This document shows, one piece after another, positions 23,378 through 33,331 of a stretch of DNA of 64,000 nt. The stretch comes from Agaricus subrufescens (Eukaryota; Basidiomycota; Agaricomycetes; Agaricales; Agaricaceae). The notes under the pieces were generated by a model, which was given only the letters and a program-made list of their open reading frames with translations, was not told the DNA's origin and did not search any database. How positions within the stretch are numbered: the first letter of the stretch is position 1; each line of letters opens with the position of its first letter. The stretch lies in the NCBI GenBank assembly GCA_029945375.1, contig CM057060.1, positions 2,666,001 through 2,730,000 of the forward strand, given 5' to 3'. A program made the position numbers and the translations under genes.

Positions 23378-26300
23378 ATGGCGTGTAGAGTAGTATCCAA
23401 GGTCAGGTGTCCCTGTGTTTGCCGTGGCATGGTCTCTCCCCATGTAAGAGCACGACACTTAGAGTGCTGGTCCAAGGTTGTTGCGCACAACGCAGTGACC
23501 GCCTCTCGGCGGCCCCGCTCCCAGCACGCGATAGAAGACATAGCACCAACCAAAAGGAGACGCCTGGAAGCGCCCCCTTCCTCTGTTGCCCCTCCGTCAT
23601 CGCCTCCTCCTATTGAAGTTCCGTTTGGGACCGCAGATCATGCATTAGACGCAGCAGAACCTCCGTCTTCTCCTGTTGCCAACCATTCCTCACTTGAGGA
23701 GCCAGTTGGCATTGATGTTATGCGGGCGACTAGAGTGAGAGAGCAAATGGGGACGGCGATACAGCAAACTTGGAGACAGTCTCGGTGGACGCAGGAGTCA
23801 GATGATGAGGATTCCCAAGAGGGTAATCAAGAACAACTGGAACCTTCAACAGACGCACTCTATGACTTGTTACTTGCCGACAAAGAGGTTTTGGACGATA
23901 ATTCTGAAAGCGGTGATGAAACAGATGAAGAAAGTGATGACATCTGTACAGACGTGGCAGGCATTACTCTCTGGGACAAAGTTTTGGAACGTTGTAGACG
24001 TGAAGTAGCGGCACTGGGTATGTCCTATCCTCATACCGTATTCACATGTATCTCACCTGTCTATAGATGATTCTCCCAGCCTTAGTGAGGCTGATATTGA
24101 CCTTCTCCTCAAGTATACTCTCAAGATAGAAGATCGCTTAACCGATAGGACATTTACGAGAATGGCACGCGTATTTCGCAACTGGCATCATGACTCACTC
24201 AAAATGACGAAGAAACGCGTTCGTACTTTGTCCGGGTTACAGCCCATTCGTTACAGCTGTTGCATCAACAGCTGCGTCTGCTTCACGGGGCCATATGAAC
24301 ATCACACCACATGCCCGAACCCCGAATGCAACGAACCAAGGTTTAATGCCAAGGGTCAGCCCCGCAAATATTTTACGTATCTGCCTATCATCCCTCGCCT
24401 ACTTGCCATGTTATCCTGTCGTGAGCATGCTCAAAAAATGCGTTATCGAGCAGAGTTTCAACACGAGCCAGGCGTAATCAGAGACGTCTTTGACAGCTCG
24501 TATTATTGAGGACTCCTCCAAACTATTGTCCCCACGGGCGATACTGACAATAATTTCTTTTACTTCTCGGACGAACATGACATTGCCCTTGGTCTTTCAA
24601 CTGACGGGTTTGCCCCCTTCAAGCGACGTAGCCAGACGTGCTGGCCAATTGTCCTATTTGTCTATAACCTTGCGCCTGATGTACGTTTCCAAAAGAAGCA
24701 CCGGTTGAGGGTTGGCGTTATCCCGGGCCCTAAGAAACCATGGGATATAGATTCTTATTTCTGGCCGCTTATCCAAGAATTAATTCAACTCGAGGCTGGT
24801 GTCAAGGCTTGGGACTCCATTTCCGAGGCGTATTTTCTCCTCCACGCTTATCTCATTCTCGTTTTCGGTGATATACCTGCCATGGCCCTTGTCATGAACA
24901 TGAAAGGCTCAAACGCACTTAGTCCATGCCGCGTTTGCAATATCAAGGGTATATGTAACCATGCTGCAGCTAAAAAAACCTACTACGTTCCCTTACGACG
25001 GGACAATCTTGCAAACGCTAACCCAGCTTATTATGATCCAAATAATCTTCCGATACGGGTTCACCATGAATTGATGGAACAAGCAGTTGCTGTGCAAATG
25101 TCGCCCACCAATGCTGCCTTTGAAAACCTCGCAAAGCGGTATGGTATCAAGGGCATACCGGTCCTTTCAAATATATCCGCTATTTCGTTCCCTGAATCAT
25201 TTCCCTTCGATTTCATGCACCTGGTATGGGAAAATCTGATCCCCAACTTGATATCGTTTTGGATTGGCAAGTTCAAAGATCTAGACCACAGCAACAAAGG
25301 TTATCTAATAGGGCCTCGGGCTTGGGAAGAGATTGGCAAGGCTACGGAGGAATGTGGGTCAACAATTCCCTCTTCCTTTGGTGCTCGTGTTCCCAATATT
25401 GCCAAGAAACAATCGCAGATGTCCGCCGAAATGTATTCGAACTGGACACTTTTCATTGCCCCGATTGTCCTTCGCGGAAGATTCCCAAAGGCGTTGTACT
25501 ACAAACATTTCATGAAGCTTGTTACGCTCCTCAAGCTATGCCTGTCTATGGAAATGAATGAAGATGCGTTACTTCAAATTGAGGAAGGCTTTGTCCACTG
25601 GGTATGTGACTATGAACGGTAAGAATAGCTAAAATCTTCGGACGACTTGTTCTAAATGAAGTACAGGTATTACTACTGTGGTAAACCAGAACGACTCTCT
25701 GCCTGCCCCTTGACACTCCACGCATTGCTTCATGTTGCATGGGGTATTAGGGTAGCTGGCCCCGTTTGGAGCTACTGGGCATTTCCGATGGAACGCGAAT
25801 GCAACAATCTCCTCTGTGCTATCAAAAGTCGGCGACACCCCTATGAGTCTATCAACACATTCATGATTGCGACTGCCCAGCTCGATCAAATCCGACTTTT
25901 ATACAATTTACAAGATGTGTTAAATCTAGATATTCAAGTGAAAACGATGCATCACTTGATCCATAACTCATGTAAGTTGTATCCTGTGGTTGTAATAGTC
26001 AGTTATTCACTTGGTAATTAAGATCCCACTTACAAACTTTGGGGCACTCGACAGCAAGAAATTCTACCGACGTCTATTTGCAACAAGATTTATGCCAGTT
26101 TAGCTACGCGATTTGATACAAAAACAACCATCGTACGAGCAGCCATTAAACTCAACGGCCCCCTCCTTCAGTATGGCAAGGTCACTTGTCTTGGGGACGG
26201 CAACACCATGGTCGCGCGTGACATTGTTAGGCAGAGCGAAGATAGCCGAGACGCTTCGTATGTGAAGGTCAGTATCTCTGATTATATAAGAAAAATCCTA

Positions 26301-26646
26301 ACTCAATCCAATGTAGTACATTCTCCGTGTAGATCGCTTTGCCAGACAAAGGAGACGCGAGCCAGAATATGAAAATCGCGTATATTATGGCCAGTTGAAG
26401 CGTCTCGTTGTGCTAGACCTACCGGTCATCCCACAACTGAAACTAAACTCACCATCCACAATCATCTTTGCGATCATCCAGAGTATGAATACAACAGAAG
26501 AAGACGGTATTCCTTACTGCCATGGTGCCTCTGTCATTGAGGCTGTCGACTTAAACACCGTAGAATGTGTTGTCGGGAGGGTCCGCAATGGCAACAATTG
26601 GGGTATCGTGGATCGGAGCGATACAGTAACAGAAGTAGAAGGATGA
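23378..26646 (+). pseudogene. Plavaka-like transposase, one in-frame TGA
   Basis: Mobilises the element. The N-terminus has a Cys/His cluster (CPCVCRGMVSPHVRARHLEC) followed by an acidic region. Exon 2 starts DDSPSLSEADIDLLLKYTLK and reads RYSCCINSCVCFTGPYEHHT, CPNPECNEPRFN, RDVFDSSYY, stop, GLLQTIVPTGDTDNNFFYFS, DIALGLSTDGFAPFKRRSQT, ALSPCRVCNIKGICNHAAA and FPFDFMHLVWENLIPNLISF. Later exons give YYYCGKPERLSACPLTLHAL, FPMERECNNLLCAIKSRRHP and CVVGRVRNGNNWGIVDRS. The TGA at 24507-24509 stands where relatives have an Arg codon, consistent with a single CGA-to-TGA change; the frame on both sides is the same and otherwise open. Introns are at about 24019, 25620, 25971 and 26269, all GT-AG. Confidence 0.8.
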
Positions 26647-28239
26647 ATGTACTGAGTAATGGTAGCCTATACAATGGCCAGAGCCGTCCTCGTTTCTGCA
26701 TGTTAGCAGACGTCGCACGGGGTGGAATAGCTGAACATGACCTTCTCGTTCGAGCGACGGAGCCAGTGCATCCCTCGGTACCTTTCAAGGATCAAAAACT
26801 ACCCCCCGACAGTTTCAAGATATCTTATGCAACCTGTAACTCGATAAAGCAGCGAGAATTTCTTTGATTACCGGTTGGAGTAGGGCGGGTTTCCTCAAGG
26901 TGAGTGTACCCATCACAGAGCTCGTCATGCTCCTTTGAACTCGTACTCAACACTTTGCCTTCAAGTATTTCACAGCGTACCTCTTTATTATCCTCGTTAT
27001 TGGCAATAGATGGTGGTCAGAGTGCACTGATCGCCATGCAATCTCGTTTTCGTCGGCCCGAGTTGATGATTACATCGCTACTGGCCTGCGCTCTCCCAGT
27101 TGATATCCTGTTCAACTGCTGTCAATCAGAATTTCGTGGAACTAGCAATGCTTCGGATGTTGCACAATTGGATCTGGTTTAAGTTCAAGGCATGGGAGGA
27201 GACGAGAAATCTCATCGCGATATTCAAATATTTTCCGATCTCTCTATATTGAAAACGACCCCTACATTTCTTCGCAAGCAACTCGCCATCGCATTACCAC
27301 TGACACCTCAATCCCTTTGTCTCAATTCAAATTTATATCCCTGATAGAACGCAGAAGATCTTCGCATTCAAAACTTTAAAGACCTCCAATGCGCCGCATC
27401 CGATGTTGTTACCAATCTAGCTTGTGGGTTGCAGAATAGTACAGTTGGAGGATTGTTGAGAAGGCTCTAGAGGCGACCGACACTATGGCTTTCGGCAGGG
27501 GTACAGAGTCTCATTTTATGAAGACCTTCCCACCGTCAACCTCACCCTCCTCGTCTCAATTTTGACCGTCCTCGCCTTCATCTTCTAAGACACCGCAACA
27601 ATTACTCTTTGAACCCATCATGGATACTAATAAGATTTGTGTTTTTCTTTCTTGATATACCAAACATACACTAACGACATTCCCCCCCCGGTCGCACAAA
27701 GGCAGTATTAATATCGTCGAATCTTCAATGTTGTGCTGCTGTTCAGACAGTCGAGACTTTCAAGGTTCGTAGATATTCATCTCCTACTGACTAACTCTAA
27801 CTGTCCTCTCATCGTCTCTATCCAACACCACCGCCCCCCTTTTCTTATCCCTTCCAATACTGCCCAACCACCTCTCCATCTCCTCTTTGCAACCACTGCG
27901 ATCACTTACCTCCCCATCACATCTAATCCCCTTTCCTCCTTCGCCACTCATCTGTTTTCATCCCTTCCAACACTGCCGCCGCGACGTTGCCCTCACCCTC
28001 ACCCTCACCTTCACTCTCTCCTCTTCGTGACCCCTTGGTGATCAACGCGGCCGCCACCGTCTCCTCTCACGGCGTCCCCTTCTCAACGCTACCCGACACC
28101 CGCACATCGCGGCTACCGCGATCACCGCCCTCCCCAAATCCTTCTCATTGGCGACCACCGCCTTCCTCTCCTCAACCACATGCGGCCCCCGCCTCCCTCT
28201 CCTCTCTTCAACCATCTGCGAACCCCGCCTTCCCCTCCT

Positions 28240-28480
28240 TAATCACGCGCGGCCCCGCCTCCCTCTCCTCAACCACCTGCAACCCCCCGCCTTCCTCTCC
28301 TTGACCACACGCGACCACGCGCGGCCCCTGCCCCTCCTCTCCTCAACCACGCGCGGCCCCGCCTCCCTCTCCTCAACCACCTGCAACCCCCGCCTTCCTC
28401 TCCTTGACCACACGCGACCACGCGCGGCCCCTGCCCTTCCTCTCCTCAACCACGCGCAGCCCACGCTTCCCTCTCCTCGA
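28240..28480. repeat. tandem repeat, about 104-bp unit
   Basis: The segment starting AACCACCTGCAACCCCC at 28271 begins again at 28375, 104 bases later, with a further partial copy to about 28480 and looser copies before 28270. Confidence 0.75.
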
Positions 28481-28669
28481 CTACGCGCAAACCCCCGCCC
28501 TCCATTTCCCCCATCTGCAACCGCCGCCTCCATTCCCAACGCCTTCCACCGGCACTTCCACCACCATCCACACTCCTTTCTCCCCCATCCGCGACTACCG
28601 CCCTCCCCACCACTTCCATCACCCGCGACCACCTCCGTCTCCCTTCGCGGCCACCACCCCATCCCTTTG

Positions 28670-29015
28670 CGGCCCCTTCCTCTCCATCGCCGCCACCATC
28701 ACCACCCCGCCTTTCCTTCCTCCCATCCGCAACCACCGCCGCCATTCGCGCTGCCATCCACCACCGTCGCACCACCACCACCACGCCCTTCCTTCCTCCC
28801 ATCCGCAACGACCGCCGCCATTCGCGTTGCCATCCACCACCGTCGCACCACCACCACCACGCCCTTCCCCTCCCCTCCGCAACTACCGCTGCCACTCGCG
28901 CTGCCATCCACCACCGTCGCACTACTGCCACCCCGCCCTTCCTTCTTCCCATCTGCAACTACCGCCGCCACTCGCGCTGCCATCCACCACCGTCGCACCA
29001 CCACCACCGCATCCT
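28670..29015. repeat. minisatellite, about 76-bp unit, four copies or more
   Basis: The words GCCA(T/C)TCGCG at 28741, 28817, 28891 and 28967 mark units of 76, 74 and 76 bases. Each contains CTGCCATCCACCACCGTCGC and a run of CAC triplets. The unit length is not a multiple of three, so reading frames shift between copies. Confidence 0.85.
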
Positions 29016-29067
29016 CTCCTTTTCGCGACCGCCAACCTCCTCCGACACCTCGTCCTTCCTACTACCA

Positions 29068-29613
29068 ATGCCGACACTCCTTCGCCCCCTGTACACCGCC
29101 CTGTACACGCGAACTAGGCAATTTCAATCGCTAGTTCCTTTTCGATTATCCGCCAGCTGCAGATGTATAAGCGACCGTTCAGAACAAACTTCAATTGAAG
29201 TTTATCGCATAGCCAGTATGAAGATCGATGGACTTCGAAGAGCAGACATAGAGGAAGCCGTTAAGAGGTCTCTGAGGCAAGTTTGGCCTCAAGTAATTGA
29301 GTATGTGGCCATAAACAAAATCGAGGGCTCGATCTGGGCACAAATCAGGTGAGTGCATTCGTATTTTAATTCCATATTGAGCGCTGAATATCCCTCCTTC
29401 AGATGTGACTTCCACCGCTCAGGCTCCCCCGGATCTATTTCAGATTCCCCTCACGCAACGCTCCGTTTATACGATGCCTCTTCAAAGCATATCGGAGGCA
29501 TTCACGTCTATGAAAATCCTGAAAAGCCAGCCTCATTCAAAGGCAGTATAAAAAAAGTTTCTTATCACGGTCAAAAGCACGGGGATTTAGTTTTTTGTGT
29601 TACTACTCAGTGA
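29068..29613 (+). CDS. small hypothetical protein at the element's right side
   Basis: Two exons joined by a GT-AG intron (about 29349-29401): MPTLLRPLYTALYTRTRQ ... MKIDGLRRADIEEAVKRSLR, QVWPQVIEYVAINKIEGSIW, AQIRCDFHRSGSPGSISDSP, LRLYDASSKHIGGIHVYENP and a basic, Gly/His-containing end. About 160 residues if it starts at 29068; the first 45 residues are Arg/Ser-rich and acid-poor, like a mitochondrial presequence. A start at 29218 would remove them. No family recognised. Confidence 0.45.
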
Positions 29614-29792
29614 TGTAGTTGATTAGTTGCAACAAATATACATATCATGGTTTAGTGTTTTGCATGAACAACTCATGTAGCAAGTGTCAAAAACTTTAAA
29701 ATATCACACTGTGAAACAACAAGTATACTACTGTAGCTGAGGCGCAGTAAAAAACTTACCTCATTACAATCATAGTACTTTACAGGTGAAAA

Positions 29793-29840
29793 AGTAGTAC
29801 TTCGACTCCGCTGCAAGAACAGAGTCGTCGAAGTACTACT
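29793..29840. repeat. right-edge palindrome of the transposable-element block
   Basis: AGTAGTACTTCGAC (29793-29806) is followed by its reverse complement GTCGAAGTACTACT (29827-29840), with additional pairing GACTC/GAGTC inside, giving a 14-bp or longer stem. Related by sequence to 16258-16299 and to TCGAAGTACTA at 16436. Confidence 0.8.
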
Positions 29841-29939
29841 CTCTACGGCGTCATTGACTATGTACTGACTATATATAAGTAAAAAACTGTGGGCTCGGGC
29901 TCACAGTGCATTCAGGGAGCCGGCACCGGTCTCCAAAAT

Positions 29940-30215
29940 CATTGCCAAAAGGAGTATAACAAAACGTGTATCAATGATGGTCCATATGTACAGGAACGTT
30001 GAATCTTACCTGTCTATCAATTGTTTTGAGAGAAAAATAAAAACAAAAACAAAATAAAAACAAAAAGAACAAAAAAGAACAAAAAAGGAGAAAATCACCG
30101 CTTACCATAGGCACCACAAGCTGAAAACGAGTGAATTGCTGTTCTTCAGAAGACCAGCCTGAGAGACTGAATACCCCCTTTGGAGTGACTGCAACCGCCT
30201 TGGTTTTCCAGAAGC
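29940..30215 (-). pseudogene. NTF2-like remnant (exons 3/4)
   Basis: The minus strand reads AVAVTPKGVFSLSG and SSEEQQFTRFQLVVPM followed by a GT donor, resembling the MLIVVTGLLV to QFTQAFVLKQ part of NTF2. The A-rich tract lies in the position of the next intron. Upstream exons are not recognisable. A word AAAAGGAGTATAAC at 29947 recurs near 31998, 36815 and 37412. Confidence 0.4.
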
Positions 30216-31298
30216 ATTGACCCGGTTGCTTTTTTTTTTCTACTATACTCTATTCGTCCATGAGGTCATATCCGAGGGCATCTGAATGAGCTTGCTTTGG
30301 CAGTGTCAGTCCCTTTCCTCATAGCCTTAACAGCACTAAGATTCACCAGTTCCGCTCTTCTGTTTTAGATCTAAATCTCTCCCGGCGGAGTCTAGCTTCT
30401 GAACGGTGTCAGTACCCACTATGAGGTAATGCAAACTGACCCTAAGCCCGGAAAAAAAGAGAAAGCGCTGTAGTGATCGTGACACTCACGTATCAAGTCA
30501 CTCGCAAATGAGCTTTTTGGCAGTCGAAGCATGGGTGAGTAAAAGATGGAGATATGATCTACTATGCGAACCGTGCATATCCCATGCATTCCGTCGTGTG
30601 CAAAAGAGGATCCAGATCCCCTGGTCTAGATTACGTCCGACCTGTGCATGACCTTTCCTCATTTATTGATCGACCCCAGGATCGTAGCCGGTTCCTACTG
30701 GTTCACTCCCTTGTCTCGGTTTAGACCCGAAAAAGAATACTTCGATGACGCCCATTTCCCTCCGTGCGCCAGTGATTGTAAGTCTGGTGTCCTCCGAGAA
30801 CCCGTCAGTGAGCTTTCAGGGAGAATAGACGTATTTTGAAGATGCGTAGCTTAAAATTGTGGGTTTCTCATTTATGTTCAGCGATACTGGCTTGTATTCG
30901 CAAGGACTCACATGGATCGAGCCAGTAACACCAGGCGATAATCTCGTATTTCCTTTTGAGGGGTTTCGTTTCTATTTTTACAACTAACATGATTTTCGTT
31001 GTGCCTGCCAGTGGTTGGTGAAGTATTGAATGTATTACACCCATAGAACTTTCCACTTTGTGTTCTTATAAGGTCTTGATTTCAACACTATCAGACGGAT
31101 TGCGGTCGGGAGAATATGTATATTTGAGGCTCTGTTTAAGGGTTTCTACTCTAGAAATTTGAAGTATGAATCATATAATGTGACACGAAACCGGCAGGAC
31201 CCAAAACCGATTTCCAGGAGCAGCTCTAGGCGTGGATCACTATTCGACTTCCAACTTCCATAGTATTCCTCTCGTCGTATTCCAGAAGCCAATGGATT

Positions 31299-31902
31299 TT
31301 ACGATCGCTGACTGAGTGTGAAAACTTCACGGAATCTGTATGTGCAAAATCCGAGAGTAAGTCGACAGCGAGTGGCAGCAAACAATTTTGACCTACATAT
31401 ACATGCCCTCGTTATGTCTTTTGAGCACCACCTTGTGCCAGAATTGTCTTGCATTTGGCTCGTCGTTGATCTACGGGTGATTTGGAAACGAGTAAATCAT
31501 GAATACGGTGAAGGCAATACTCTTAATACGTACGACTAATGATCCAACCGCAGAGACGGTTACGCTTCCGGCATTTCCCTCTTCTCCTACGAGAGTCTGT
31601 AGATTGGGAACAATCTCTGAGAGGTTAAGACCCTAAGTGCAGAACAATACGTGAACGATGCTAATCTGATGGCGACGACGACGACATACAACAAGTCCGT
31701 TGACAATGTTTTCCTTCCCTGTAAAGGTATGCCCTTGCCACACGAGCGAAGAGTCGTCGTGCTTAGTGTCGAAAATAAGCTGGGGCAAGAAGGAAATAGG
31801 ATGAAGACTTACGTAGAAAATTGAGAGAGCAGAACGATCTGTTTTGCACAAGGGATAGTACGTGGTAGCAAATTCTTCTGCAATCGCCTGGGGACTAACC
31901 AT
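31299..31902 (-). CDS. diverged NTF2-like paralogue 2
   Basis: Five exons with the NTF2 intron pattern: MVSPQAIAEEFATTYYPLCK with TDRSALSIFY, HDDSSLVWQGHTFTGKENIV, GLNLSEIVPNLQTLVGEEGN with GSVTVSAVGSLV, INDEPNARQFWHKVVLKRHN with EGMY, and IFREVFTLSQRS. Alignment to NTF2 by eye keeps FY|xDDS.L.W.G, the VTVS.G.LV strand and the final F.L strand. About 120 residues, no stops, all introns GT-AG (31812 gtaagt is strong). Probably an intact, fast-diverging NTF2-fold gene. It lies beside the NLR cluster and is transcribed in the same direction. Confidence 0.7.
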
Positions 31903-33331
31903 CGTATGCTATGTTGCATTCTACCCTCAATATGAGCGAATATTTAAGTCAATCCCCAGAGCAAGTGGAAACGATCCAAGTTTGGCAATGTGGCACTAAA
32001 AGGAGTATGACAGAATAAGATTGAACTGATATCCATAAAACGCTACTTTCTGGCTATCCATCGTGACCAAAAAATAAAATAAAATACCCTATTGCTACCC
32101 ATACCTACGAAGCCGAAGTTGGGTAAAAGCTATTACTCAGATCGTCGAGATCTCGATTTCATCAACGAATACCCCTTCTAGGATAACCGCAGCTATTTAT
32201 TGTCGGTTTCCAGAACACCTGGTCCAAATGTTCAATTATCACACCTTATTGGCAAGAAGACAATTGCCAGTGTCAAAAAAAAAAATTTTTTTTTCTCATG
32301 ACCCACAACAGCAACACGAGCCTGGTTCCCAAGCCAAACTCTTCTGAGATCTACTTATCTTCATTTGATGATCAGTTTCTTAATCTAGATAGTGGACAAC
32401 TCATCGCAAGCATGCGGGAAATCAAACCAGACTATAGTGATATTGGACCAGTCCTTCGATTGCACATGAAGTTCAAGAGTCACAACCGATATGAATCGTG
32501 CACATCAGTCCTTCGCCGTAGTCGGGTGGAAATTCTAAACTCCTTACCAGAATTGCGACCAAGACCCTTTCCTCTTATGCCCAGCCGAAATCTTAAAATG
32601 TGTTCCCGCCAGGGTCCTCCAAAAACGTTCAGCTGTGTGTCTGGATTTGGCCCTTACTGTCGTAAAATGAAACAAATAGCACCTGTGAAAAAATTCTTTT
32701 TTCTAATGTTCTGAAGGGCTATTTTACAGCGCTCAGAGACTGAGGTTGAGGGCTCTCCAGCTGATCGATTAGTTAGTATGAGCCCGATTGTTTGGAAATG
32801 CTGTTTCTAGCAAATGTATTGCTTCGAATACGAGGAGTTCCTTTCCAATATTAATCTGGGGCTAGAGAGCATGTTGTTTATCGATGGCGGTACCTAAAGC
32901 TGTAAGATCTAAATCTCGGCGAAACAGGCCTATCATTAGGTGTTATTCAATTCGATCGACCGATACTATAGCTTGCTGATAGCCTGGGCGAGGGTGTCAC
33001 GTAAACACTCAGAGAGTCTGCAACTTCAAAATCGGCGTGACATTTTCTGATTGGACTGCCTGATCTAGTGGTCCTACTGGATGACACCAAGGCCTAATAC
33101 TAGTGTCTAACCAGGTAATACAGGGACAATGAGAGTCAAATGATTTAAGAGCCATGATTAAGTCAGAAAAGAATATATTATTCGCATGCTTCTTGAATAA
33201 GTTCTGACTACGAGTAAGCGAGCTGGGTTGCGGCTACTCGTCAGCCGAAAGCCTGTACTCTTGTACATGATTCGTCAAAGCATTATGATAGCAGCACATG
33301 AATATCAGAAGTCGAGAACATCACAGTCTCG
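31903..33331. other. intergenic stretch between NTF2-like gene and NLR 1
   Basis: About 1.4 kb. A 138-codon open frame at 32298-32714 (+) has no recognisable domain and follows an A/T homopolymer run; I do not call it. The word AAAAGGAGTATGA at 31998 is shared with other NTF2-like copies and may be a remnant of a further copy. Confidence 0.4.

Larger units (their letters stand above)
26647..29067. other. gene-poor part of the element with pyrimidine-rich tract
   Basis: From 26647 to about 27730 only short unconvincing frames. From about 27800 to 29060 the plus strand is strongly C-rich and G-poor, so it lacks stops in several frames; the long frames at 28148-29134 and 28404-29117 (and the Gly/Val/Trp-rich minus-strand ones) arise from this and from tandem repeats, not from a conserved protein. 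Confidence 0.5.
16300..29792. mobile_element. Plavaka-like (CACTA-related) DNA transposon block, probably inactive
   Basis: The block holds a transposase gene of the basidiomycete Plavaka type (23378-26646) with proteins I associate with such elements: a basic coiled-coil protein, a small unknown and a large helper-like protein. The borders are inferred from related palindromes at 16258-16299 and 29793-29840. I could not find clear CACTA-type terminal repeats or a target-site duplication, so the true element may be shorter. The transposase has an in-frame stop. Confidence 0.55.
29614..31298. other. accessory stretch with element edge, NTF2-like remnant and A-rich tract
   Basis: Contains the right-edge palindrome, an A-rich simple tract (about 30033-30095), an NTF2-like exon remnant and a weak version of the dispersed repeat block near 30900-30990. 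An open frame at 30648-30839 is not supported by any family. Confidence 0.45.

Noticed and set aside
28148..29134. 328-codon Pro/Thr/His-rich open frame as a gene
   Set aside because: Open because the strand is G-poor; repeat units are not multiples of three, and other frames are equally open.
32298..32714. 138-codon open frame between NTF2-like gene and NLR 1
   Set aside because: No recognisable domain, no intron context, starts after an A/T homopolymer.
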